Below, piece after piece: positions 31,520-42,262 of a stretch of 64,000 nt of DNA. The notes under the pieces were generated by a model, which saw only the letters and a list, made by a program, of their open reading frames with translations, was not told the DNA's origin and did not search any database. Numbering within the stretch: the first letter of the stretch is position 1; every line of letters starts with the position of its first letter. Position numbers and translations under genes: made by a program. The DNA lies in assembly GCA_018857735.1 (NCBI GenBank), contig JABMCL010002130.1:1152501-1216500 (forward strand), in the 5' to 3' direction. The DNA is from Alviniconcha marisindica (lineage: Eukaryota > Mollusca > Gastropoda > Provannidae).

Positions 31520-32050
31520 CGGTGAAGAGTGTGTGTACTGCAGGGCGGGGTTACTGACAATACTCAGTCGCGGCAAACGTTCACAAAGTTCATCCGGGTC
31601 GTCGCGCTTAGCAACGTTGCTATCACGTGACTGGAGGTGAGATTCGGGCCGACCGGTACGTGGAGGCTCAAGGCAGCTGTGAGATGACGCGTCACTTCCG
31701 CTTTCGGTGGCGGTAGAGAGAAGCTCGTGATTGGTGGGCGGCTGGTAGCCGCCTGCATTGATGTTGGGGGTGTGGTGGCTCTGTGGGAAATGAATATGGC
31801 TGTTGTTGTGGTGTTGGTAGTTGTGGTGGTGTTGGTGGTGATGGATGATGTCTCCACCGTTGACGTTGAAAAGGCCGAAGAGCGGGGCATTGCTGAGTGC
31901 CTCTTCGTAGGAGGGGAGGCTGCTGGCGGAGCTGCTGCCGTCACTGCACATGTACGACGACCCGTTGAGAGCGTTGAGGTGCATTGCTCCCGACGACTGC
32001 GGGGTTAGCCGGGCGTTGTTGGAGATGACGGGAATGTTGAACATGATGAT
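31520..32050 (-). CDS. Exon of an unrecognised Ser/His-rich protein with an LPSY motif
   Basis: This 531-base exon is phase 0 at both ends (177 codons). The acceptor is TTCCTGCTTTCAG (just above 32,050) and the donor is ACCG|GTAAGT (31,520/31,519). The third codon is ATG with A at -3, so this may be the first coding exon, starting MFNIPVISNNARLTP. Counting from that Met: a Ser-rich stretch (29-42), SSLPSYEEAL (41-50), a His/Asn-rich run HHHQHHHNYQHHNN (68-81), and an acidic/Ser part with ESGSDASSHSCLEPP (114-128). LPSY is a variant PPxY ligand for WW domains of Nedd4-type ligases, known from Drosophila Commissureless; 'PxYEEAL' also occurs in cytoplasmic tails of many membrane proteins. No membrane span is in this exon. 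The longer open frame above 32,050 is CA-repeat read-through. Confidence 0.7.
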
Positions 32051-32089
32051 CTGAAAGCAGGAAGCAGAATGTTCGTCAGCTAGGCCAAC

Positions 32090-32155
32090 ACACACACACA
32101 CACGCGCACGTGCGCGCGCACACACACATACACACACGCAGGCACGCAGGCACGT
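32090..32155 (+). repeat. CA/GC-rich microsatellite
   Basis: CACACGCGCACGTGCGCGCGCACACA and GCAGGCAC units, upstream of the LPSY exon acceptor (minus strand). The stretch 32,156-32,600 has no recognised gene. Confidence 0.9.
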
Positions 32156-32624
32156 GGCCACAAGGAGGGGAGAAAGAGTACACGGGTAAGACGGAAAAGG
32201 TCGTAAAAGACAGATGGTTTGAATCAGTCAACCGGGCTGCAACTGTGAATAGCAATGCCAAGTGTCGTCTCTTCCGAATAACTATCAACCACGATTAACG
32301 TCGAATCTTGACAAATAATTTCATGGAAAGGCAGTGAGCAAGAGAGGTGCTCTTACTAGTTTTAGTTGAGTCTTGAAACATCAAAGGACGAGGAGATACA
32401 AGGACTGTACTCTTAAAGTCATTTAGAGCGCTTGACGAATTCTTGGACAGTTCGGAATATCCGTTCATTGTCTGGAAATCGCAAGTTGGTGTTACTGTGT
32501 AGCAGTGTTCCAGTATCGATATGGTCGCTAGGCTCGAGAATAAGTAATGTGCATGTGTGGATGTGATATTTAAATATTTTAAACAAATAAAAACTTCTCT
32601 AACAAAGTTGACTGCTAGCGTTCA

Positions 32625-32760
32625 GAAACAAGGTCCAAACACACAAAAGGGTAGAAAGAGTGCTGATTTTAATAGGATGCCACAAAAAAAAGCAAAATTT
32701 TGGGTAAACACCTCTTTCAAAGTAACAGACAGACAGATAATCGATGAAAAATGAAAACTC
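32625..32760 (+). repeat. Dispersed repeat, copy (GTCCAAACACACAAAAGGGT ... GCTGATTTTAAT)
   Basis: Shares the order TCCAAACACA(C/A)AAAA, then a GCTGATTT(A/T) block, then a segment with AAAATTTTGGGTAAACACC and TTTCAAAGTAACAGACAGAC, with the copy at 40,605-40,745. Confidence 0.55.
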
Positions 32761-33289
32761 TACTGATTGTGTTTCCATTGTTGGCATGCTGGCGTGTCCG
32801 GAGGTGTTGAAAGATGCTGGCACAAGGATCCGGTCAAACAAACGTTCTCTTTCACAGTCTGTGTATTTGGATCGATATGATAGTAAGAGCACCGGAGGTG
32901 ATAATGCTCCTCTATTTCTTTCGAAATGTTTAATGTCCTAGTATTTTACGACGTCCGTTCCTGCATACTCACTAACTTCCCGTCTCTTCGGACAAAGTGA
33001 CATCTGTCCATTGAGACTTACACATAAATTATGTTCACAATATCCGGCTGTTGTTTCTCACAGTAGAAAAAACAAAAACAAAAAAAAAACGCTACTAAAG
33101 CACGCCAAAAGAAATGTATTTGTTTTATGCAGCTGCAAAAGGACAAAAGCTGTTTTCTTCAACAATAAAATCCACAATACAGCCATGTAGGATGTCAGAA
33201 GAAAGATATTTCGTTGGTTATCGTTGCTCATCTAAAATCTTGAGGTTCAACCAGTATTGAATGACAAGGTAGTGTGCGAACCGTTTCCT

Positions 33290-33630
33290 CACACCTGTAC
33301 GTACTGTTGTACATACAAGTGTTTCGCCACACCTATACATACTGTTGTACATATAGATGTTTCCCCGCACGCCTGTACATACTGTCCTACAGACAAGTGT
33401 TTCCCCACGCCTGTACACACTGTTGTACATACAAGTGTTTCCCCACGCCTGTACACACTGTGGTACATACAAGTGTTTCCCCATGCTTGTACATACTGTT
33501 GTACATACAAGTGTTTCCCCACGCTTGTACATACTGTTGTACGTACAAGTGTTTCCCCACACCTGTACACACTGTTGTACATACAAGTGTTTCCCCACGC
33601 TTGTACATACTGTTGTACATACAAGTGCAG
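33290..33630 (+). repeat. 38-bp minisatellite, about 9 units
   Basis: Units contain TGTTGTACATACAAGTGTTT and CCCCACGCCTGTACACAC. Several frames stay open and give Cys-rich or Tyr-rich repeat peptides; these are rejected as genes. Confidence 0.95.
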
Positions 33631-33954
33631 TATTACGAGCCACTCTGGCAGCTGTACTTCGTCTTCGGGGCTTCAATAATAGAGTGTTACAACTATGTGA
33701 TGAAGATTACTACAGCTGAAACTAATCCTCACATGGAACTCTCAACAAAAAGCAAAAACAAAAAAGCTTCGATGGTTCAGTGACATCACTGAAGTGACTG
33801 GCGGGTATACGGGGTGGCGGGTCCTTCCCTGGAGTGTAGATTACCGGCAGTATCCGTTCATGGCTCTCTAATGGCAAGGCCCGGAATGGAACTGTGGTGT
33901 GTCTGGGTGTAAGGGCGTTACGACCAGCCTCGTGGAAACTGGTTCGTCACCAAA

Positions 33955-34008
33955 ACAACAACAGCAACAACAACAACAACAACAACAACAGCAACAGCAA
34001 GTCTTTTT
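33955..34008 (+). repeat. (CAA)n microsatellite
   Basis: About 15 CAA/CAG triplets. The stretch 33,631-33,954 has no recognised gene. Confidence 0.9.
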
Positions 34009-34019
34009 AATAGCAAGAA

Positions 34020-34590
34020 GTTAAAAACGTGAACAGAAAGCCAAAGAGATAAAAGTACAGAGGCAGTCAGGTGCTTACCGATTTGTGGACAGAAAGCCAG
34101 AAAAATAAAAGTACAGAGGCAGTCAGGTGTGTATCGATTTGGGGACAGAAAGCCAAAGAGATAAAGGTGCAGAGGCAGTCAGGTGAGTATCGATTTGGGG
34201 ACAGAAACCCAGAGAGATAAACGTGAAGAGGCAGTCAGGTGTGTATTGAGTTGTGGACAGAAACCCAAAGAGATAAAGATGCAGAGGCAGTCAGGTGTGT
34301 ATCGATTTGTGGACAGAAACCCAAAGAGATAAAGATGCAGAGGCAGTCAGGTGTGTATCGATTTGTGGACAGAAACCCAAAGAGATAAAGGTGCAGAGGC
34401 AGTCAGGTGTGTATCGATTTGTGGACAGAAACCCAAAGAGATAAAGATGCAGAGGCAGTCAGGTGTGTATCGATTTGTGGACAGAAACCCAAAGAGATAA
34501 AGGTGCAGAGGCAGTCAGGTGTGTATCGATTTGTGGACAGAAGCCCAGAGAGATAGAGGTGCAGAGGCAGTCAGGTGAGTATCGATTGGC
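34020..34590 (+). repeat. 56-bp minisatellite, about 10 units
   Basis: Units contain GATTTGTGGACAGAAACCCA, AAGAGATAAAG and GCAGAGGCAGTCAGGTGTGT. Divergence is greatest in the first units. Confidence 0.95.
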
Positions 34591-34754
34591 GGAGAGCGCA
34601 CACGGTGGCGATGGTGTGTGTGACTGAGGCTGCCAGTGGCGGCAGTCCGGCCGTTGAGTGCCCAGCTCCAGCAGGTGCCATTCACCAACAGGAAGACTCG
34701 TTCAACCCACTGTTCAAGCCAGTAACCACCGTTTAAGCCAGTAACCACTGTTCA

Positions 34755-35675
34755 AGCCAGTTCTTGGTCAAGAAACTGTTAATATGGCTGTCACGGGGGT
34801 GTTCTGTTTGGTGTTCTGTTCATTCCCCATTCAGGTCAGAAACTGTTAATATCGCTGTCACGGCAGTGTTCTGTCTCTTCCCCATTCAGGTCAGAAACTG
34901 TTAATAATTATAGCTGTCACGGGGGTGTTCTGTCTATTCCCCATCCAGGTCAGAAACTGTTAATATCGCTGTCACGGTGGTGTTCTGTCTCTTCCCCATT
35001 CAGGTCAGAAACTGTTAATAATTATAGCTGTCAGGGGGGTGTTCTGTCTATTCCCCATTCAGGTCAGAAACAGTTAATATCGCTGTCACGGTGGTGTTCT
35101 GTCTATTCCCCATTCAGATCAGAAACTGTTAGTATAGCTGTCACGGGTTTGTTCTGTTTATTCCCCATTCAGGTCAGAAACTGTTAATATAGCTGTCACG
35201 GTGGTGTTCTGTCTCTTCCCCATTCAGGTCAGAAACTGTTAATAATCATAGCTGTCACGGGGGTGTTCTGTCTATTTCCCATTCAGGTCAGAAACTGTTA
35301 GTATAGCTGTCACGGGGGTGTTCTGTTTATTCCCCATTCAGGTCAGAAACTGTTAATAATTATAGCTGTCACGGTGGTGTTCTGTTTATTCCCCATTCAG
35401 GTCAGAAACTGTTATATAGCTGTCACGGTGGTGTTCTGTCTCTTCCCCATTCAGGTCAGAAATTGTTAATAATTATAGCTGTCTCAGGGGTGTTCTGTCT
35501 CTTCCTCATTCAGGTCAGATACTGTTAATAATTATAGCTGTCACGGGGGTGTTCTGTCTCTTCCTCATTCAGGTCAGAAACTGTTAATAATTATAGCTGT
35601 CAGGGGGGTGTTCTGTCTATTCCCCATCCAGGTCAGAAACTGTTAATAATTATAGCTGTCAGGGGGTGTTCTGCC
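34755..35675 (+). repeat. Minisatellite of about 55-60 bp, about 16 units
   Basis: Units contain TATAGCTGTCACGGGGGTGT, TCTGTCTATTCCCCATTC and AGGTCAGAAACTGTTAATA. Length varies with presence of ATAATTA before TAGCTG. Confidence 0.95.
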
Positions 35676-35754
35676 TGGAAAGGCCGGCCCGTCCCCAACA
35701 GGCAAAAAGACATCAAAATAAAAACTTAAAAACCGAGCTTCTTCAAAGATGCTC

Positions 35755-35962
35755 CATTGACGTTGCTTTCAATTTGCGGTTGTTTTCACTCTGAGGTTGT
35801 TTTCAGTTTGACGTTTTCAATTTGACGTTTTCACTCTGACGTTGTTTTCAATTTGACGTTTTCAATTTGACGTTTTCACTCTGACGTTGTTTTCAATTTG
35901 ACGTTTTCAATTTGACGTTTTCACTCTGACGTTGTTTTCAATTTGAGGTTGTTTTCAATTTA
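35755..35962 (+). repeat. Short-period repeat GACGTTTTCAATTT / GACGTTTTCACTCT
   Basis: About 13 units of 14-18 bases arranged in blocks of three. Confidence 0.9.
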
Positions 35963-36365
35963 AAATCTTTGTACGTCGATGACAGTTAGCGGGACTCCAT
36001 TGTCGAAAAACGTTTCGAAGTGTCACAGTTGGTCTAACGGATACCGCGGCCTCTCTGATCTTGTTTCTCGAGCGACTTGCGCGTGCAGTATCCGTGTGTG
36101 ATACCACAGAGGCAGTGCGTGCAGCACGGGTGAGCTGGGACACTCGTCGTTGTTGCATCCAGCCAGTTGTCTCGGGCGTTACCAACAATAGACAATTAAC
36201 ACAAATCCTTGACTTTAAATTCATTACTTTGGATTTCTTCTAGTAAATTAGACATTTGTGATTTGATCAGTTGTAATTTGTTCACTGAATACATCTCAGG
36301 GAATCTGCCTGGAAGTACCTTTCTCAGCTGTAAATAAGCTAACTGTAGACATTGAGATGCGCTAA
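35963..36365. other. Unassigned sequence
   Basis: A tRNA A-box-like string TTGGTCTAACGGATACCGCG is at about 36,029, but no B box follows. No gene recognised. Confidence 0.3.
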
Positions 36366-36725
36366 TTATTGACTTTTTCCTGATGCACCCTAACATTATT
36401 GACTTTTTCCTGATGCACCCTAACATTATTGACTTTTTCCTGATGCACCCTAACATTATTGACTTTTTCCTGATGCACCCTAACATTATTGACTTTTTCC
36501 TGATGCACCCTAACATTATTGACTTTTTCCTGATGCACCCTAACATTATTGACTTTTTCCTGATGCACCCTAACATTATTGACTTTTTCCTGATGCACCC
36601 TAACATTATTGACTTTTTCCTGATGCACCCTAACATTATTGACTTTTTCCTGATGCACCCTAACATTATTGACTTTTTCCTGATGCACCCTAACATTATT
36701 GACTTTTTCCTGATGCACCCTAACA
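36366..36725 (+). repeat. 30-bp minisatellite, 12 essentially perfect units
   Basis: Units are ATTATTGACTTTTTCCTGAT plus GCACCCTAAC with no visible mismatch. Perfect identity means recent expansion or homogenisation. The period is a multiple of three, so frames on both strands stay open. Direct abutment of units with no spacers excludes CRISPR. Confidence 0.97.
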
Positions 36726-37030
36726 GGCTTTTTATGAAGGGAGGAAGGGAGTAGGGCTTTCTTCTTCTTTCCTCCGGATTTACGCTCTTAAGATCTTCAA
36801 GATATAATACGCCAACAATCAATTACTCCTTCCCCCTTTCCCTCTTTATTTCGACCTTAAGAAAGAGAGAGACAGACAGACAGAGACAGAACGAACAATT
36901 GAACGAACGAACGATTTTTTTTTTATTAACGAGGGTAATGGAATAAGTACAATACCTTTTTACATCTAGCCCTCGGGCAAAAAATTAACAAATCGAAAAC
37001 AAAATAGAAACTCAAATCAATGCATCATAT
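36726..37030. other. Unassigned sequence
   Basis: Short GACAGACAGA run at 36,870 and GAACGAACGA at 36,890 precede a T-rich stretch with TTAACGAGGGTAATGG. No gene recognised. Confidence 0.3.
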
Positions 37031-37038
37031 TAACTATT

Positions 37039-37260
<222 letters not shown>

Positions 37261-37404
37261 ATGCACAGCATGTACGTATATATATCTGACTCATCATATT
37301 CATAAATATTGAGAACATAAACGAATGCGATCATGTTGCAAGTGAAAGAAATAGTGCACATATCCCTAATCAATGTTTGTTGTGATTTTTTCCCCATTAG
37401 GTAC

Positions 37405-37480
37405 AGAGACAGAGAGAGAGGCAGAGAGAGAGAGAACAGAGACAGACAGACAGAGACAGACAGACAGACAGAGACAGCAT
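37405..37480 (+). repeat. (GA)n / (GACA)n microsatellite
   Basis: Imperfect GAGAGA and GACAGA units. Confidence 0.9.
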
Positions 37481-37689
37481 AATTATCGTCTGGGTCGATG
37501 TACAGCGAAAGGACCATAATTTCAGTATTCTAGGCCCGAGGCTTAGCGTCAGCGATCTTGAACAAGTTGAGAAAATGAGCCCAAAAGACACGAATAAATC
37601 ACTGATGCGGAAATCCCTCCAGCTCAATTTTACCACGTCAGTTGGTCGATTCTCTGCAGCCACGTCATCGGTGACGTCAGCAGGCTCTG

Positions 37690-37858
37690 AAATGTACGGA
37701 ATAAGGTCAGAGCTGTCTCGGTTTCACTGGGTCAACAGTACGGAATGAGGTCAGAGCTGTCTCGGTTTCACTGGGTCTACAATACGGAATGAGGTCAGAG
37801 ATGTCTCGGTTTCACTGGGTCTACAGTACGGAATGAGGTCAGAGCTGTCTCGGCCGAA
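37690..37858 (+). repeat. 44-bp minisatellite, about 4 units
   Basis: Units contain GAATGAGGTCAGAGCTGTCT and CGGTTTCACTGGGTCTACAG. Confidence 0.9.
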
Positions 37859-38021
37859 AGTGGTCTGATGGTGGCCCGTATCTCACGGACTTTCCTCGCT
37901 CTTTGTCTCGCCTCATTTTCAGCTGACGTAGGTGTGAGAATCATACAGCACGTGTTTTAGCTTGCCACTCCAACGTGCCGGACTGGGTGGGTTCGAGATG
38001 TTCCAGTACACACTCCGAGCA

Positions 38022-38100
38022 TCGCTTTCCGGCACCTTCCTCCAAAGAAGAATGTCGTAAACCAGTGCTTGGAGTTTGGTTCCAGTGCAGACCATAGGGA
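38022..38100 (+). repeat. Dispersed repeat, uninterrupted copy
   Basis: CGCTTTCCGGCACCTTCCTC, CAAAGAAGAATGTCGTAAAC and CAGTGCTTGGAGTTTG match 50,403-50,427 joined to 50,811-50,848. It therefore serves as an empty-site reference for the insertion at 50,428-50,810. Confidence 0.7.
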
Positions 38101-38209
38101 AAAAATGTTAGAACACACAGGCTGCCAGACACACACAAAAATGTAGAAGACATTGTGTCTTTCCGGCAGCAGCTGAAATTTTATTTGTTTTCAACTCATT
38201 AGTCACTCA

Positions 38210-39560
38210 CCGGCCTCCTCAACCCCTCATCGGATCTCTTTTCCTCCTGTCTCCCACTCCTCACAGTCCCACCCCCCTCCTCACCCCTCCTCGGATCTCT
38301 TTTCCTCCTGTCTCCCACTCCTCACAGTCCCACCCCCCTCCTCACCCCTCCTCGGATCTCTTTTCCTCCTGTCTCCCACTCCTCACAGTCCCACCCCCCT
38401 CCTCACCCCTCCTCGGATCTCTTTTCCTCCTGTCTCCCACTCCTCACAGTCCCACCCCCCTCCTCACCCCTCCTCGGATCTCTTTTCCTCCTGTCTCCCA
38501 CTCCTCACAGTCCCACCCCCCTCCTCACCCCTCCTCGGATCTCTTTTCCTCCTGTCTCCCACTCCTCACAGTCCCACCCCCCTCCTCAACCCCTCCTCGG
38601 ATCTCTTTTCCTCCTGTCTCCCACTCCTCACAGTCCCACCCCCCCTCCTCAAACCCCCCCTCGATCTCTTTTCCTCCTGTCTCCCACTCCTCACAGTCCC
38701 CCCCCCTCCTCACCCCTCCTCGGATCTCTTTTCCTCCTGTCTCCCACTCCTCACAGTCCCACCCCCCTCCTCACCCCTCCTCGGATCTCTTTTCCTCCTG
38801 TTCCCACTCCTCACAGTCCCACCCCCCTCCTCACCCCTCCATCGGATCTCTTTTCCTCCTGTTCCCACTCCTCACAGTCCCACCCCCCTCCCCCCCACCT
38901 CGGATCTCTTTTCCTCCTGTCTCCCACTCCTCACAGTCCCACCCCCCTCCTCACCCCTCTCGGATCTCTTTTCCTCCTGTTCCCCTCCTCACAGTCCCCC
39001 CCCCCTCACCCCTCATCGGATCTCTTTTCCTCCTGTCTCCCCGTCCTCACAGTCCCCCCCCCCCCCCCCCAACTCCTCATCGGATCTCTTCTCCTCCTGT
39101 ATCCCCCTCCTCACAGCCCCCCCCCCCCCTCTCAACCCCTCATCGGATCTCTTTTCCCCTGTCCTCACAGTCCCCCCCCCCCCCTCAACCCCTCATCGGA
39201 TCTCTTTTCCATCCTGTCTCCCGTCCTCACAGCCCCCCCCCCCCCCCCCCCTCCTCAACCCCCATCGGATCTCTTTTCCTCCTGTATCCCCCTCCTCACA
39301 GTCCCCCCCCCCCCTCCTCACCCCTCATCGGATCCCCTCCTTTCATCCTCCTCCCCCCTCCTCCCCACTCCCCTCCAGTCCCCCCCCTCAACCCTCATCG
39401 GATCTCTTTTCCTCCTGTCTCCCACTCTCACAGTCCCCCCCCCCTCAACCCTCATCGGATCTCTTTTCCTCCTGTATCCCCCTCTCACAGTCCCCCCCCT
39501 CACCCCTCATCGGATCTCTTTTCCTCCTGTATCCCATTCCTCACAGTCCCCCCCTCCACC
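38210..39560 (+). repeat. 61-bp C-rich minisatellite, about 21 units
   Basis: Units contain GGATCTCTTTTCCTCCTGTC, TCCCACTCCTCACAGTCCC and ACCCCCCTCCTCACCCCTCC. The first third is nearly perfect. The right half is eroded and has poly-C runs of variable length. Confidence 0.97.
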
Positions 39561-39629
39561 CCCACCCCCACCCCACGTGGACAGTGACACTAACACTCGA
39601 TTTGAGTTGTCCTAGCTTCTGATTGAATT

Positions 39630-39690
39630 TGATCCCCCCCCCCCCCACCCCCACCCCACCCCAAAGAAAAGGGGGGGCGGGGGAGGGGAA
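39630..39690 (+). repeat. Poly-C and G-rich tracts
   Basis: CCCCCCCCCCACCCCCACC followed closely by GGGGGGGCGGGGGAGGGG. The two could pair as an imperfect hairpin. Confidence 0.85.
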
Positions 39691-39995
39691 AGGAAAAGAT
39701 ATCGCATTCTAAGACACACTTCTGCGCCAAATACCTTTCAATTCTCTGCTCATTCACAATTTAGGCCATTGTCAATTAATTTGATAGCGTTGCTTCAATC
39801 GTCACGCATCTGCTTCGGCGTTCTGCTTCCCCGAGGGTTGGGGGCGGGGCAGCTGAATGGTGATGATGATGTACACTTAGCATGCGCTCATCATCGCCCT
39901 CAGCCCTCACAGGATACACAGCAACCTAAATACCATATTCTATACACATGTAGAGCACTGTCCTATCAAAACAATTTACATAAAGTATTATATGG

Positions 39996-39996
<1 letters not shown>

Positions 39997-40074
<78 letters not shown>
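39997..40074 (+). repeat. (CA)n microsatellite
   Basis: About 38 CA units just upstream of SINE copy 2. Confidence 0.97.
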
Positions 40075-40076
<2 letters not shown>

Positions 40077-40092
40077 GATAGCAGGGGGAGAA

Positions 40093-40586
40093 GGGATAGC
40101 TCAGTAGTTAGAGCGTCGGACTCGTGATCGAAAGGTCCCGGGTTCGAGTCCCGGCAGGAGCGGCGGGAGAATTTTCTTCTCCAGGATCAGCTTTCTGTGC
40201 TGACTCTTATTTCGGTATCCGTTCCACCCCCGTGTTACCGCAGTAGCACCTAAAAGATCCAGGTCATTCTGCCAAAAGTGCAGGTGGCAGGTTACAGCTA
40301 AACACACATACACCCTACCTATGTGGCTTTGAATAAAGTGACACTGTAACCTGGTGCATGGTTGAATGGTGTACACAGAACTTGCGCCGAAACGGCAGCA
40401 TTTCACGTGGCACCAGCCATGCAACAACCAAAGAGCGCTACCAGTACACCACTTCCGTGGATATTAATAATACGCGCTATAAAAGGATACAGTCACTCAT
40501 TCAGAATCACGTGCCAATGTGCGCAGTGAGTCTGCTCGAGAGCAGAGAATAGCGCTGTATAAAAGCTATGAATAATAATAATAATA
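40093..40586 (+). mobile_element. tRNA-headed SINE, full-length copy 2
   Basis: The head GGGATAGCTCAGTAGTTAGA, GCGTCGGACTCGTGATCG, GGTTCGAGTCCCGGC has a good A box, an anticodon-loop CTCGTGA (CGT, Thr-like) and a good B box. It has no intact 3' acceptor stem, so it is not a working tRNA. A body follows with GCGGGAGAATTTTCTTCTCC, then a middle segment with CATTCTGCCAAAAGTGCAGG and TGGCAGGTTACAGCTAAACA, then ACGTGGCACCAGCCATGCAA. The tail is GTGCGCAGTGAGTCTGCTCG, AGCGCTGTATAAAAGC and (AAT)n. It matches the minus-strand copy at 59,485-59,970 over nearly its full length. Confidence 0.92.
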
Positions 40587-40604
40587 ACACACTATCACAA
40601 TTAT

Positions 40605-40745
40605 TTTATGACACTAGATCCAAACACAAAAAAGTTCAAACGAACGCTGATTTATTTTAACACGGACACACAGTATGCAAATTTTCGGGGAAATCGCCTT
40701 TTTCAAGACACAAAACGACACTTAAACAACAGATAAACGGTCAGA
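40605..40745 (+). repeat. Dispersed repeat, best copy
   Basis: GATCCAAACACAAAAAAGTT, GAACGCTGATTTATTTTAAC, GCAAATTTTCGGGGAAATCG and CCTTTTTCAAGACACAAAAC. On the minus strand this reads as a 3' terminus with ATAAATCAGCGTTC. Related copies: 44,070-44,156, 32,625-32,760, and weaker ones at about 655-700 and 63,950-64,000, all in the same orientation. Confidence 0.65.
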
Positions 40746-41083
40746 CACCGGTATCAATAGCGGGACGAAATCGGCAGTGGAGGTAATAACACTGCTGATA
40801 TTTCGGCACACTGTACACGAGTTATCTCCCCTCACGCCACGGTCTCCCGTGCCTCTCAGCAGCTGTACCCTGTGGGGACGGCGTGTGTTGCGGCACCTTT
40901 TGTCACTACGGCACGTTTTGTCACTACGGCACGTTTTGTCACTACGGCACATTTTGTCACTAAGGTGACGAAACGTGCAGCGATGCCTGCACGTTTTGTC
41001 ACTAACGAGGTAGTGACAAATAGTGCAGGCATTGCACCTTTTTTTAAAACTTGGATATCAGTACATGTGATATTGTATGTGTC

Positions 41084-41085
41084 AC

Positions 41086-41144
<59 letters not shown>

Positions 41145-41183
41145 GTGTGTGTGTGTGTGTATGTGCGTGCGTGTGGCGTGTGG

Positions 41184-41236
<53 letters not shown>

Positions 41237-41305
41237 GGGTGTGTGTGTGTGTGTATGTATCTGTGTGTGTGTGAGCGCGCGCGCGCGCGCGCGCGTGCGT
41301 GCTTG
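41084..41305 (+). repeat. (GT)n / (GC)n microsatellite
   Basis: Long GT runs with small interruptions, then (GC)n at 41,275-41,296. Confidence 0.97.
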
Positions 41306-41321
41306 CCTATGTACGTGATAA

Positions 41322-41458
41322 AGAGAGAGAGAAGGAAAGAGAGAAAGTCACAGAGAGAGGGAGAAAGAATGAATGTGTGAGACAGAACGAGAGAAAGAAA
41401 GGGGAGGGAGAGAGAGACACACAGGGAAAAACGAAAGACAGAAGGAGAAGAGAGAGAC

Positions 41459-41489
<31 letters not shown>

Positions 41490-41559
41490 CACACAGACAG
41501 ACAGACAGACAGACAGAGACAAACAAAAAGGGGAGAGAGAGGGACAGAGAAGAGAAAAA

Positions 41560-41611
<52 letters not shown>

Positions 41612-41825
41612 CAGAGACGAGAGACAGAGACAGACAGACAGAGAAGAGAGAGACAGAAAAGAGACACAGAAAAGACGAGACAGAAGACAGAGACAGAGAA
41701 AGAAAGAGAGACACAGAGAGAGGGCAGAGACAGAGACAGAGAAGACACAGAGACGAGACAGAGCAGAGAGAGACGGGCTCATAGAGAGAGACAGAGAAAC
41801 ACAGAGAGCGAGAGAAAGAAAAAGG
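41322..41825 (+). repeat. (GA)n / (GACA)n microsatellite
   Basis: About 500 bases almost purely of A and G with C in GACA units. Long open frames on both strands here are repeat read-through. Confidence 0.95.
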
Positions 41826-42047
41826 ACATCCACAACACACAATCAAACCACATTTTCACTCAGTCTCTATATCTATAGTCATATTTCACACAGCTCACAG
41901 AGCTACGGGCAGCAGTAGCCTCCTAGTCTACTCCAAGCAATACAGAACTTCAGTTTAGGGCTGACTGAGGCGGGGACAATAAACACAACACAATACACAA
42001 CAACACACACGTGGGGGCGCGCGCGCTACAACGGACAAATGCACATC

Positions 42048-42079
42048 AACACACACACACACACACACACACACGCTCG

Positions 42080-42174
<95 letters not shown>

Positions 42175-42262
42175 GCGAGCTCGTGCGCGCAAACACACGT
42201 GCGCGCAAACACAAACACACACACGTGAGCGCGCGCGCACACCACACACACACACACACACA
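42048..42262 (+). repeat. (CA)n / (GC)n microsatellite
   Basis: CA runs with GCGCGC islands. Confidence 0.97.

Noticed and set aside
33257..33783. Cys-rich frames (CTYCCTYKCF type) resembling secreted disulfide peptides
   Set aside because: They come from the 38-bp minisatellite in several frames on both strands; no signal peptide and no gene structure.
36025..36100. tRNA-like A box (TTGGTCTAACGGATACCGCG)
   Set aside because: No B box or cloverleaf can be drawn downstream.
36366..36725. CRISPR-like perfect repeats
   Set aside because: The 30-bp units are directly joined with no spacers, and the genome is eukaryotic.
36366..36725. Telomere-like CCCTAA within each unit
   Set aside because: Only one CCCTAA per 30 bases; no tandem TTAGGG run, so not an interstitial telomere.
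40093..40160. Functional tRNA-Thr(CGT) gene
   Set aside because: A and B boxes are good, but the sequence continues into a SINE body shared with two other loci, and the acceptor stem is not closed. The same holds for 59,903-59,970 (minus).
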